A stretch of 9,225 bases of DNA from a bacterium UBP2_UBA4780 (GCA_002403115.1 DHHE01000227.1:1031-10255); one strand, 5' to 3'. Positions 1 through 6,748 are shown, counted from the stretch's first letter. The notes: generated from the letters alone by a model not told the origin. A program made the numbers and translations.

Positions 1-560
1 AGGCTGCCCATGGCCAGCGGCCTGATGCCCATGGGGTCGCGGAAAACGAAGAGCGCCCCGTTGAAAAGCAGGATGGCCGAGTAGCTGCCCCGGACCTCGT
101 CCATCATCAGGCCGACGGCCCGGGCCGCGTCCCCGGTCTGCTCGTAGTGGTAGGCGATGGTGGCCACGATCACCTCGGCGTCGTTGGCCCCGTAGGGGGT
201 GAAGCCCCTCGACCTGAGGAGGCGGGTCTGCTCCAGCATGTTGGTGACGTCGCCGTTGGAGACGATCACCATCCGGCCGTGCCGGGTGTCGGCGTAGTGC
301 GGCTGGGCGTTGGCGGTGGAGCTGTCGCCGGCCGTGGGGTAGCGGGTGTGCCCGATGCCGACCGTGCCCGGCAGGCCGGCCAGCACCCGGGGCTGGAAGA
401 TGTCGAACACCAGCCCCCGGTCCTTGTGCATCCTGGCCTCCCGCCCGTCCCAGACCGCCATCCCGGCGTTGTCCTGCCCCCGGTGCTGCAGGGCGAAGAT
501 GCCCAGATAGAGCGTCTCCGCCGCCCGCTCGAAGTTGTAGACCCCGCAGACTCCGCACAT
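1..560 (-). CDS. purF: Amidophosphoribosyltransferase, N-terminal part (3' end outside window)
   Basis: The family makes 5-phosphoribosylamine from PRPP and glutamine, the first committed step of cytoplasmic purine synthesis. The visible 186 residues are the class II glutamine amidotransferase (Ntn hydrolase) domain. The protein begins MCGVCGVYNF, so Cys2 becomes the N-terminal nucleophile once Met is removed. The glutamine-site residues follow at the expected places: R73 in GHTRYPTAG, N102-G103 in SNGDVTN, and D127 in GANDAEV. The conserved FRDPMGIRPLAMG segment lies at 173-185. The PRPP-binding transferase domain is beyond the window edge. SNGDVTN differs from the commoner HNGNLTN, so this may be a divergent PurF or a second paralogue. 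The ATG is fixed by the essential Cys2, although no Shine-Dalgarno sequence precedes it. It lies 11 bp after the membrane glycosyltransferase stop. Another Ntn amidotransferase such as GlmS or GltB is less likely given the RYPTAG and RDPMGIRPL motifs. Confidence 0.92.
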   Translation of the reverse strand, partial: MCGVCGVYNFERAAETLYLGIFALQHRGQDNAGMAVWDGREARMHKDRGLVFDIFQPRVLAGLPGTVGIGHTRYPTAGDSSTANAQPHYADTRHGRMVIVSNGDVTNMLEQTRLLRSRGFTPYGANDAEVIVATIAYHYEQTGDAARAVGLMMDEVRGSYSAILLFNGALFVFRDPMGIRPLAMGS

Positions 561-571
561 AACAGTTATGT
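557..571. promoter_or_regulatory. 15-bp palindrome over the purF start codon
   Basis: The plus-strand bases acataacagttatgt form two perfect 7-base arms (557-563 and 565-571) around one central base. The purF start codon is at 560-558, inside one arm. The surrounding stretch is clearly more AT-rich than the flanking genes. It could be a protein-binding site. In RNA, a weak 5-bp stem with a 5-base loop could partly hide the AUG. Function is inferred from position and symmetry only. Confidence 0.3.
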
Positions 572-2185
572 CTATTGTTTTGAATTGTAACCCCGGGTGG
601 GCCTGGGGCGGAATATCTCCAGTCCGCCCACCCGGCCGTCCGGGTCCATCCGGTCGCGGAGAAATCCCTCCAGCAGCATGAACTCGTCCCGGGCCGCCTC
701 CTGGTCGAAAGCCACCGCCGCGATCTCCCCCCCTTCGATCAATCCGATTACCTCCTTCTGCCCGGCTTGCCCCAGGGCCGAGATCACCGGGTAATCGTAG
801 GGCGTGGGGTTGTACATCCCGCCCAGCAGGTAGTAAAGCCCGGCCCTGGGGCTGAGGATGAAGGTGCCCCCGTTCCCGGCCAGCAGCGCCAGGCTGTCGG
901 CGGCCGCCCGGCAGGCGCGCAGACCTTCGCGGTCAACCGGCAATCCCCTGAAATGACGGGTGACGGAGATCACCCGGCGGCCCGAGGCGGCGCGTAAGAC
1001 CGGCCTGGCCGAAAGCACGGCCAAGCCGCCGAGGAGCACGGCCAGCACGGTTTTGCCCAACAGCGAACGCCAGGCCGCCCGGTGCGAGAACAACCCCGCC
1101 CAGGCGTATCCGATGACAAGGAGCATGGCCGGGCTGATCGAGGAGAGATGGTAACTGTCCGGCCGGGGAAAGGCCCCGGTCGCCAGGGCCGCGGCAAAAA
1201 CCAGCACCCAAAGGGTTTCCCGTCCCCGCCGGCGCCTGGCCATCCAAAAGGCCGACAGCAGGCCGAATGCCGCCAGGGGCAGGGCGGCCAGGGCCAGGGT
1301 ATACAGGCTGCGCAGGCTTTCCACCGGTGACGAGGAGCCGATGCCCGGGATCTGAGTTACGAGCACATCGAAATAGGATATGCTGCCCTGCCGCAGATAG
1401 CTGCCCTTGTTGGCCAGGCCGTAATGCCACAGCTTCTCCATCCCGCCCTGGAGAACGACCGGGGCCAGGGCGGCCAGGGCGACGGCGGTGAAGGCGGCCA
1501 GGGCGATGGCCGCAGCAAAGTACCGGGGCCGGCCCGCTCCGCCATCCCGGCCCCGTCCGATGGCCAGCCCCGCCGTCAGAGCGGCCATGACCGAAAGGCC
1601 CACCGTGTACTTGGCCGCGAAACAGGCCCCGGCCGCCGCGCCGGCCAGCGCCGTCCATCTCCATTCGCCCCTGCGGTCCGGACCGAACCGTCTCAGGAAG
1701 CAGTGGAAGGCCGCCAGCCCCGCCGCCGCCGCCAGCGGGACGTAGAGCGATCCCGGGCCGCTGGCCCCGGGCCGGGCGAACACCATCAGGGCGAGCAGCG
1801 CCGCCCAGGGGATCCGCCCGCCGCCCGTCAGCAGCCGGTGGGCGGAGAGCGTCAGCCAGACGGTCGCTCCGAAGCAAAGAGCCTCCAGCGTCTTGACCGC
1901 CAGCAGCTCGGTCCCGGCCAGCTTCACCGCCAGCAGGCCCATCCAGGCCGCCAGCGGCGTGGTCCCGAAGAAGATGTCGCGGTAGAGGACCTCGCCCTGC
2001 GCCATCCGGTTCAGCACCTGGAGGAACCAGGGTTCGTCGTACGGGTTGAAGCCGCCGCCGGCGCCCAAAAGCAAGCCGGCAAGCCCGGCGGCCGCGGACA
2101 GCATCAGGTTCAGCCGTCCCGCCCCCGGCGGCGGAGGCGTCGCCGCTTCAGCCCCCCCGGTCCGTGGCATCGTCCTGCTGGCCAT
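572..2185 (-). CDS. Polytopic GT-C fold glycosyltransferase (GT39/GT83-like)
   Basis: This 537-residue integral membrane protein resembles the dolichyl/undecaprenyl-phosphate-sugar-dependent transferases (PMT/ArnT superfamily). These move a sugar from a polyprenyl phosphate to a protein, lipid or glycan on the outer face of the inner membrane. A Pro-rich cytoplasmic leader (about 1-25) is followed by a first hydrophobic helix (about 27-44). Next is an extracytoplasmic loop with an acidic pair in NPYDEPWF (D50-E51), the usual position of the catalytic acid, and GEVLYRDIFFGTTP (64-77), a common loop motif. About ten further hydrophobic segments run to about residue 396. A soluble tail (about 400-537) follows. 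The start overlaps the family 2 glycosyltransferase by 38 bp. ATG 2185 has no visible ribosome site, whereas in-frame ATG 2170 has AGGA five bases or so upstream, so a start five residues later is possible. The preceding GT2 gene plausibly makes its lipid-linked donor. The sugar and acceptor are unknown. Confidence 0.82.
   Translation of the reverse strand: MASRTMPRTGGAEAATPPPPGAGRLNLMLSAAAGLAGLLLGAGGGFNPYDEPWFLQVLNRMAQGEVLYRDIFFGTTPLAAWMGLLAVKLAGTELLAVKTLEALCFGATVWLTLSAHRLLTGGGRIPWAALLALMVFARPGASGPGSLYVPLAAAAGLAAFHCFLRRFGPDRRGEWRWTALAGAAAGACFAAKYTVGLSVMAALTAGLAIGRGRDGGAGRPRYFAAAIALAAFTAVALAALAPVVLQGGMEKLWHYGLANKGSYLRQGSISYFDVLVTQIPGIGSSSPVESLRSLYTLALAALPLAAFGLLSAFWMARRRRGRETLWVLVFAAALATGAFPRPDSYHLSSISPAMLLVIGYAWAGLFSHRAAWRSLLGKTVLAVLLGGLAVLSARPVLRAASGRRVISVTRHFRGLPVDREGLRACRAAADSLALLAGNGGTFILSPRAGLYYLLGGMYNPTPYDYPVISALGQAGQKEVIGLIEGGEIAAVAFDQEAARDEFMLLEGFLRDRMDPDGRVGGLEIFRPRPTRGYNSKQ
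584..589 (-). promoter_or_regulatory. Possible -10 element upstream of purF
   Basis: On the minus strand this hexamer is TACAAT, a 5/6 match to the TATAAT consensus, lying 23 bp upstream of the purF ATG and inside the last codons of the upstream glycosyltransferase. The region about 17 bp further upstream is GC-rich and contains no convincing -35 box. purF may therefore simply be cotranscribed with the genes before it. If the promoter is real, the leader would be only about 17 bases long. Confidence 0.22.
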
Positions 2186-2897
2186 TGCCGTATAGTAGCT
2201 GGCGCCGCCAGTGCGCCGCCCACCACAGGGCGCATAAAGCGGTGGCCGCCCTTTTCCACGAGCTGTAGGCCGAGCCCCCCCCGGGCCGGACGTCCCTGGA
2301 CACCGGAATGCTGGTCACGGGCAGGCGGCAGCAGCCGATCATGGCGACCACGAAAGGCTTCGGGGCGTGGAGGTCGAGCAGGCGGCGCCTGACCCTCCGG
2401 TCGAAAAGCACGAACATCCCGGCGTCACGGGGCAGCCCGGTCATCTTATGCAAAGCCCACTTGAACAACCTCGAGGTCATCAGCCGGCCGCTCGATTCGT
2501 ACCTCCCCCTACGCCCGGCGAACACGGCCGCGTAACCCCGGCCGGCCGCCTCCAGCAGCCGGGGGACGGCCTCGGGCGGGTCCTGGAGGTCGGCGTCCAT
2601 CACCGCGACGGTCAAGCCCCGCGCCAGGCGAATGCCCGCCATCACCGCCTGGTTCTGGCCGTAGTTGCGCTTCAGCCTGACTGCCCTGACCCGGGCGTCG
2701 CCTCCGGCCAGGCCGGCGGCGGCCTCGAAAGAACCTTCCCGGCAGCCGTCCACCACCAGGACAAGTTCATGGCTGACTCCGGACCGGTCCAGGGCCTCGG
2801 CCAGGCGGCGCTTCAGCTCCGGCAGGGTGGCGGCGTTGCGGTAGACCGGGACCACCACGCTCACCGCCGGGGCGCCCTCAGTAACCGGCTTCGACAT
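2148..2897 (-). CDS. Family 2 glycosyltransferase, polyprenyl-phosphate sugar synthase-like (DPM1/GtrB type)
   Basis: This GT-A fold enzyme has 249 residues. Relatives transfer a sugar from a nucleotide donor to dolichyl or undecaprenyl phosphate at the cytoplasmic membrane face. The visible motifs are the first strand VSVVVPVYRN (12-21), a donor-binding aspartate in LVLVVDG (D50), RNYGQNQAVMAG (77-88), and the metal-binding DAD at 101-103 within MDADLQDPPE. A GtrB/DPM-like stretch follows: GRYESSGRLMTSRLFKWAL (131-149), GMFVLFDRRV (160-169) and RPGGGSAYSSWKR (204-216). Many GtrB proteins have two C-terminal membrane helices. This one ends shortly after a single Trp-rich amphipathic stretch (about 217-232), so it is probably peripheral. 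The ATG lies 20 bp inside the end of the dehydrogenase gene with only a weak ribosome site. The 3' end overlaps the GT-C gene, its likely functional partner. Confidence 0.92.
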   Translation of the reverse strand: MSKPVTEGAPAVSVVVPVYRNAATLPELKRRLAEALDRSGVSHELVLVVDGCREGSFEAAAGLAGGDARVRAVRLKRNYGQNQAVMAGIRLARGLTVAVMDADLQDPPEAVPRLLEAAGRGYAAVFAGRRGRYESSGRLMTSRLFKWALHKMTGLPRDAGMFVLFDRRVRRRLLDLHAPKPFVVAMIGCCRLPVTSIPVSRDVRPGGGSAYSSWKRAATALCALWWAAHWRRQLLYGNGQQDDATDRGG

Positions 2898-3825
2898 CGA
2901 CCACGTTCAGTAGCGGCAGGCCGGAGGCATAGCGCCGCAGGTTATCCTCGAACAGGGGCTCCCAGCGATAGGGGGGTCGTTCGCGGCTTCGGGCCACGTG
3001 GGGAGTGACCAGAAGGTTCGTCTCGGACCACAGCGGGCTGTCCACGGGCAGGGGTTCTGAACCGAAGACGTCCAGGGCGGCGCCGCCGATGCGGCCCGAG
3101 CGCAGGGCCCGCAACAAGGAGGCTTCCTCCAGGGTGCCCCCCCGACCGATGTTCACCACCAAGGCGCCCGGCTTCATGGCCTCGAAGGCGGTGCTTTCGA
3201 CCATGTTCCCGGTGTCCGGGGTAAGCGGAAGGGCCATGGCCAGGAGGTCGGCCACGTCCAACTCCCGCCGCCAAGCGTCGCCCCAGACCACCCTGACGCG
3301 GGGATCGGAACCGTCGGGGATCCCGGCCCGTCTCCTGGCAGCGGTCACCTCCATGCCCAAGTCCGCCAGCAGCCGCGCCAGCGACCTCCCCACCCCGCCG
3401 TAGCCCAGAACCAGCGCCTTGCCGTCCGCCAGGGTGCCGAGCTCCAGGGGCGACCATGACTTGTTCCCCTGCCGGTCGCGGAACAAGTGAAGACGGCGCG
3501 CCAGGGCCAGGGCCATCGCCAGCCCGTGTTCGGCCATCTCCCGGTCGTAGACGCCCTTGGCCGAGGTGACGGTCACGCCCGTGAGCCGGCCACCGGCCGA
3601 GAGCAACCGGTCCATGCCGACCGAGTTGGACTGGAACCACCGCAGCCGCCCGGCCTGGGGGAGGGTCTGCAGGAAATAACGGTTGCCCAGGATGACCTCG
3701 GCTTGGGGCGCCAGCAGTCTGGCCTGGTCCTCGTCCCCGGCCGAGGCGATCTCCGCCCCGGGGGCCGCCAGGCGCAGTTTCTCCAGGTGTCCTTCCCCCG
3801 GCGGGTAGAAAAGCAAAACCTTCAA
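2878..3825 (-). CDS. D-2-hydroxyacid dehydrogenase (NAD(P)-dependent)
   Basis: The family reversibly reduces 2-keto acids to D-2-hydroxyacids in the cytoplasm. With the TTG at 3825 the protein has 315 residues and starts MKVLLFYPPGEG. The Rossmann dinucleotide motif is GYGGVG (141-146). The catalytic triad residues are R228 in VNIGRGG, E257 in FGSEPL and H276 in TPHVARS. The acidic residue that binds the NAD ribose at the end of the second Rossmann strand (Asp in SerA) is replaced by Arg (R164, in TAARRRAG). This points to NADPH, as in GhrA-type glyoxylate/hydroxypyruvate reductases. The frame stays open to another TTG at 3852 (324 residues). The 3825 TTG is preferred because it removes a nine-residue non-family leader and makes a TTGA junction with the upstream stop at 3824-3822. 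There is no ACT regulatory domain, so this is not a long SerA. The substrate is unknown, and the neighbouring aldolase/lyase may supply or consume it. Confidence 0.9.
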   Translation of the reverse strand: MKVLLFYPPGEGHLEKLRLAAPGAEIASAGDEDQARLLAPQAEVILGNRYFLQTLPQAGRLRWFQSNSVGMDRLLSAGGRLTGVTVTSAKGVYDREMAEHGLAMALALARRLHLFRDRQGNKSWSPLELGTLADGKALVLGYGGVGRSLARLLADLGMEVTAARRRAGIPDGSDPRVRVVWGDAWRRELDVADLLAMALPLTPDTGNMVESTAFEAMKPGALVVNIGRGGTLEEASLLRALRSGRIGGAALDVFGSEPLPVDSPLWSETNLLVTPHVARSRERPPYRWEPLFEDNLRRYASGLPLLNVVDVEAGY

Positions 3826-4628
3826 GCCGGCCCCATCCTGGATCCGTCCCAAGCGTTGATGCAGCCTGCAAGCTCGGCCCGGTCTTTTTCCACAGCGTCC
3901 GCCCCCCTCCCCGCCGACTTGGCGATCGCCTCCCTGATGGCCGACACCCCCTTCCCCAGCTCATCCCGTCCGACATCGTTCCAGAAGGAACGCCTCAGGA
4001 AGGAAAAAGAACATCCCAATCTGGCCATCTCCCCCATCAGCAGCCGGCACGGTATGGGGCGGCCGCGATCCGGCATGGTCAGTCCCCCGAACCCGAAGGG
4101 GACATTGAAGCAGCCCCGGATCCTTTCCACCGTGCCGTCGACCACCGCCCGGAAGATGTTGCGCTCGCCCCGCTCGATGGCCAGGTCGTTCAGCCCCACA
4201 TAAACGCGCGAAAGGGGGAGGTTTCCCAGCTCCTGGCAGGCCCCGATGGCGGCCAGCGTTTCCACCAGGATCCCCACCCGGCAGCGGCCCCCGGCCATTC
4301 TCAGGACCCCCTCCACCTCGGAGGCCGAACGCACCATGGGCAGCAGCAGCTCGTCGACCCCGGCGGCCACGGCCTGCTCCACCTCGCCGGGCGTGTGCCC
4401 CCCGAACCCGTTGATGCGGCAGATGACGGAGGCCGCCGTGGACCGGCGGACCCTGGCCAGATCGTCCGCGGTGTCGTAGTTGATCTGGGTGTCGGCGCTG
4501 GTCTGCCGGCCCTCCTTGCCGATGTGCTCCCAGTCCACGATGATGCCGGATACGCCGGCCTCCACCGCCGGGACGATGAAGCCGGGATCGGTGGAGAAAA
4601 GGAGCAGCTCGAACTCTCTTCCCGTCAT
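3822..4628 (-). CDS. HpcH/HpaI/CitE-family aldolase or lyase
   Basis: This 268-residue protein belongs to the PEP/pyruvate-binding TIM-barrel superfamily, whose members form or cleave C-C bonds next to a pyruvate or acyl-CoA enolate held by a divalent metal. Visible family motifs are IIVDWEH (29-35), the substrate-binding RING (R71 to G74), and GVDELLLPMVRSASEVE (90-106). The two expected metal ligands are E123 in GILVETLAAI and D148 in VYVGLNDLAI. The region around 176-216 is Phe- and Arg-rich and diverges from characterised HpaI. The frame is open far upstream (to 5195), but that leader is a shadow of the methyltransferase. The start at 4628 is set by the TGATG overlap with the methyltransferase stop and by family homology beginning there. 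The next gene encodes a D-2-hydroxyacid dehydrogenase, so the two may act on the same 2-keto acid. The substrate cannot be read from sequence. Confidence 0.85.
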   Translation of the reverse strand: MTGREFELLLFSTDPGFIVPAVEAGVSGIIVDWEHIGKEGRQTSADTQINYDTADDLARVRRSTAASVICRINGFGGHTPGEVEQAVAAGVDELLLPMVRSASEVEGVLRMAGGRCRVGILVETLAAIGACQELGNLPLSRVYVGLNDLAIERGERNIFRAVVDGTVERIRGCFNVPFGFGGLTMPDRGRPIPCRLLMGEMARLGCSFSFLRRSFWNDVGRDELGKGVSAIREAIAKSAGRGADAVEKDRAELAGCINAWDGSRMGPA

Positions 4629-4630
4629 CA
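4626..4630 (-). promoter_or_regulatory. TGATG stop/start junction (translational coupling)
   Basis: The methyltransferase stop TGA (4630-4628) shares one base with the aldolase ATG (4628-4626). The upstream ribosome site is poor, so reinitiation by terminating ribosomes is the likely mode of translation. This junction decides the aldolase start over the longer open frame. Confidence 0.75.
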
Positions 4631-5386
4631 CCGTTTCCCGGCCAACGCCACCAGGCTGGTGCCCCACGGCCAGCCGATGCTGTCCTGGAAGCTGGCCTCG
4701 AAGCGGTTGACGTGCTCCAATATCCGGTTGACGGCCGGGTGGGGCCGCTCCTCCCTTTCCCGCCAGTCCGATCTCCGGCGATCCAGAATCCTGGACGCGG
4801 CCGCGGCCGGGAAAAGCGCGAATTGGTAGTACTTCAGCTGCCTCACCTCGAATCCGTTCTTGTTCAGCAGGGCGGCCGCGCCCCGCTTCGAATAGCGCCG
4901 CCGGTGGCCGGCCTCCTCGTCGCGCCGGCTCCACAGTAAATCGAAAGCCGGAACGCTCAGCAGCAGGCGACCGTCGGGCTTTAGGATGCGCCTGATCTCG
5001 TCCAGAGCCAGTAAGTCGTCCACGTGCTCCAGGAAATCCAGGGCGACCGCCAGATCGAAGGCGCCAGGCCTGAAGGGAAGCTTCAGTCCGTCGGCGCCGA
5101 CGAAACGCAGTGTCCGGCCGCCGGCTCCGGTCTGGGCGCATTTGCCCGTGACCTGGTCCACCCCGGTCACCCGGTGCCCCTGTTCCGACATCCACCGGGA
5201 CAGGCTGCCGGTTCCGCTGGCCAGTTCCAGGACATCCGCGCTCCGGCCGCCGGTCGCCGCCCGCAGCATCCGGCTTACGATGTCCCGGCGCCCGGCGTAC
5301 CAGAAGTGCCAGCCTTCCAGCCGACGGATGCGGTCGACCATCTCCCGGTTGGCGCCGGGCCGGCTGGGCTCAACCCGGAAAGCCAT
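4628..5386 (-). CDS. Class I SAM-dependent methyltransferase
   Basis: This 252-residue Rossmann-fold methyltransferase resembles the Methyltransf_11/25 group. SAM-binding motif I is VLELASGTG (52-60), followed by the acidic end of strand 2 (VTGVD, D77). Motif II is FDLAVALDFLEHVDD (110-124), and the post-motif region is RRILKPDGRLLLSVPA (132-147). The stretch LWSRRDEEAGHRRRYS (151-166) matches a pattern common in methyltransferases that sit beside polyprenyl-phosphate glycosyltransferases. The N-terminal WHFWYAGRRDIV (26-37) fits the same group. No ribosome site precedes ATG 5386. An in-frame ATG at 5341 has GGGAG directly before it, so a 15-residue shorter protein is possible. It is the first gene of the five-gene overlapping run. 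A role in methylating a sugar or lipid intermediate is inferred from context only. Confidence 0.9.
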   Translation of the reverse strand: MAFRVEPSRPGANREMVDRIRRLEGWHFWYAGRRDIVSRMLRAATGGRSADVLELASGTGSLSRWMSEQGHRVTGVDQVTGKCAQTGAGGRTLRFVGADGLKLPFRPGAFDLAVALDFLEHVDDLLALDEIRRILKPDGRLLLSVPAFDLLWSRRDEEAGHRRRYSKRGAAALLNKNGFEVRQLKYYQFALFPAAAASRILDRRRSDWREREERPHPAVNRILEHVNRFEASFQDSIGWPWGTSLVALAGKR

Positions 5387-5474
5387 CCGGTTGCGCGGAA
5401 TGATTGACTGGGCAATACGGCATTTATCGCCAGCTGTTTCAGTCGTTCCGGCGGCAGGTCACTCGAGGCTGGGC
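5387..5474 (-). other. 88-bp intergenic gap between DUF1015 and methyltransferase genes
   Basis: This is the only real break between the DUF1015 gene and the five overlapping downstream genes. I see no GC-rich hairpin followed by a T-run, and no convincing -35/-10 pair. Hence it is open whether the five-gene run is read from the DUF1015 promoter or has a weak promoter here. A reading frame different from the methyltransferase frame is open across part of the gap but has no good start. Confidence 0.5.
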
Positions 5475-6737
5475 TCAGTCGTACTCGTGGACGAACAGCC
5501 CGCTCTTGAGCTTGGGCTCGAACCAGGTGCTCTTGGGGGGCATCACCCGGCCGGAGTCGGCCACCGAGATCAGCTGCCTGATGGTCACCGGGTGCAGGGA
5601 GAAGGCCGCGGCGTATTCGCCCGAGTCCACCAGCCGCTTGAGCTCCCTGGTCCCCTTGATGCCCCCCACGAAGCCCAGACGCTTGTCGGTTCGCGGGTTC
5701 TCGATGCCCAGGACGGGCCTGAAGAGATTATCCTGCAGGATGGAGGCGTCCAGCCGCTTCACCGGATCGCCGGCGTCGAAACTCCCCGGCCTGGCCTTGA
5801 GGAGATACCACCGGCCCTTCAGGTACATGGAGAATTTCCTTGCCCCCCCGGGGCGGTCCGGGCCGTTTGGGGACACGAGAAACTTGGAACTAAGGCTTCT
5901 CAGGAACTCCTCCGGGCCCAGCCCGTTCAGGTCCCTGACCGCCCGGTTGTAGGCCATGATGTTCATCTGGTTGTCGGGGAAGATGACCGTCAGGAAGAAG
6001 TTGTATTCCTCCCGGCCGTTGTGCCGGGGGTTTTTCGACTTCCGCTCCTTCCACAGCCGCCAGGCCGCGGCCGAACGGTGGTGGCCGTCGGCCACGTAGA
6101 GGCGCTTGAGCTTGGCGAAGAGGCCGGCGATCCTGGAGATCACCCTGTCGTCGTCCACCACCCAGAGGGCGTGCTCCACTCCGTCGTCGGACTTGAACTT
6201 GTACTCCGGCCTCTTGCGGCACCAGGCCTTGACCATCTTGTCGACGGCCGCCTGGTGCGGGTAGGTGAAGAACACCGGCTCGGTGTTGGCGTTTATCTCC
6301 GAGATGTGCCGGGTGCGGTCGTCCTCCTTGTCCGGCCGGGTGTGCTCGTGCTTCTTGATGACGTCGCGGTCGTAGTCCAGGGCCGAGGCCGCGGCCACCA
6401 GCCCGGTCTGGGAATGCGTCTTCTTCCGGCCCGCTCCGGCCAGGGGCATCACCTGCTTGTAGATGTAGAAGCAGGGTTTGGCGTCCTGGACCAACCAGCC
6501 GTTGTCCCGGAACTTCCGGTAGCTGATACGGCCCTGGTCGTAGACTTTGTCCTCGTGCTCGTCGATCCCGTCCGGCAGATCAATCTCCGGGCGGCTGACG
6601 TGCAGGTAGTTCTTCTCCCGGCCCCAGGCGATCTCCCGGGCCTCCCGGCTGGAGACCACGTCGTAGGGCGGGGCGGCTATCTGCTTCACCAGGCTCTTGG
6701 GGGGGCGGACGCCGCGGAAGGGTAGGACGATGGCCAT
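5475..6737 (-). CDS. DUF1015 (COG4198) family protein
   Basis: This complete 420-residue protein belongs to a widespread soluble family with no settled biochemical function that I know of. Family hallmarks are all present: PPYDVVS (23-29), YIYKQ (91-95), KKHEHTRPDKEDDR (128-141), the invariant-looking ADGHHR (216-221), PVLGIENPRTD (341-351) and a C-terminal MPPKSTWFEPKLKSGL (399-414). The His/Asp/Arg-rich motifs look like a phosphate- or metal-handling active site, but this is inference. DGHHR-like motifs also occur in ParB/sulfiredoxin-fold proteins, some of which are serine kinases. There are no signal peptide or membrane segments. The start is well supported: GAGGTG lies 5 bases upstream of the ATG, behind a good promoter. 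A serine-metabolism link has been suspected from gene neighbourhoods of this family. The nearby 2-hydroxyacid dehydrogenase here is compatible with it but proves nothing. Confidence 0.94.
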   Translation of the reverse strand: MAIVLPFRGVRPPKSLVKQIAAPPYDVVSSREAREIAWGREKNYLHVSRPEIDLPDGIDEHEDKVYDQGRISYRKFRDNGWLVQDAKPCFYIYKQVMPLAGAGRKKTHSQTGLVAAASALDYDRDVIKKHEHTRPDKEDDRTRHISEINANTEPVFFTYPHQAAVDKMVKAWCRKRPEYKFKSDDGVEHALWVVDDDRVISRIAGLFAKLKRLYVADGHHRSAAAWRLWKERKSKNPRHNGREEYNFFLTVIFPDNQMNIMAYNRAVRDLNGLGPEEFLRSLSSKFLVSPNGPDRPGGARKFSMYLKGRWYLLKARPGSFDAGDPVKRLDASILQDNLFRPVLGIENPRTDKRLGFVGGIKGTRELKRLVDSGEYAAAFSLHPVTIRQLISVADSGRVMPPKSTWFEPKLKSGLFVHEYD

Positions 6738-6742
6738 TGGCG

Positions 6743-6748
6743 CACCTC
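6743..6748 (-). promoter_or_regulatory. Ribosome binding site of the DUF1015 gene
   Basis: The minus strand reads GAGGTG here, followed by five bases (CGCCA) and the ATG at 6737. It is a strong site at good spacing and fixes the start of the DUF1015 gene. Confidence 0.8.

Noticed and set aside
147..590. 147-residue plus-strand open frame opposite purF
   Set aside because: The opposite strand encodes an unmistakable PurF glutaminase domain; this frame is Val/Gly/Pro/His-rich without recognisable motifs.
1424..2392. 322-residue plus-strand open frame over the two glycosyltransferase genes
   Set aside because: It is an Arg/Gln/Gly-rich shadow crossing the boundary of two well-supported minus-strand genes.
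4629..5195. 189-residue N-terminal extension of the aldolase frame
   Set aside because: It overlaps the methyltransferase gene in another frame, is Arg/Gly/Pro-rich with no family similarity, and the aldolase motifs begin at the TGATG start at 4628.
5400..5470. Possible hidden small peptide or N-terminal extension of the methyltransferase in the 88-bp gap
   Set aside because: The methyltransferase frame reaches a TGA in the gap without a start codon, and the other open frame has no start or ribosome site.
4986..6725. 579-residue plus-strand open frame across the DUF1015 gene and the methyltransferase start
   Set aside because: It spans two minus-strand genes and an intergenic gap and has a Val/Gly/Pro-rich composition typical of antisense frames in high-GC DNA.
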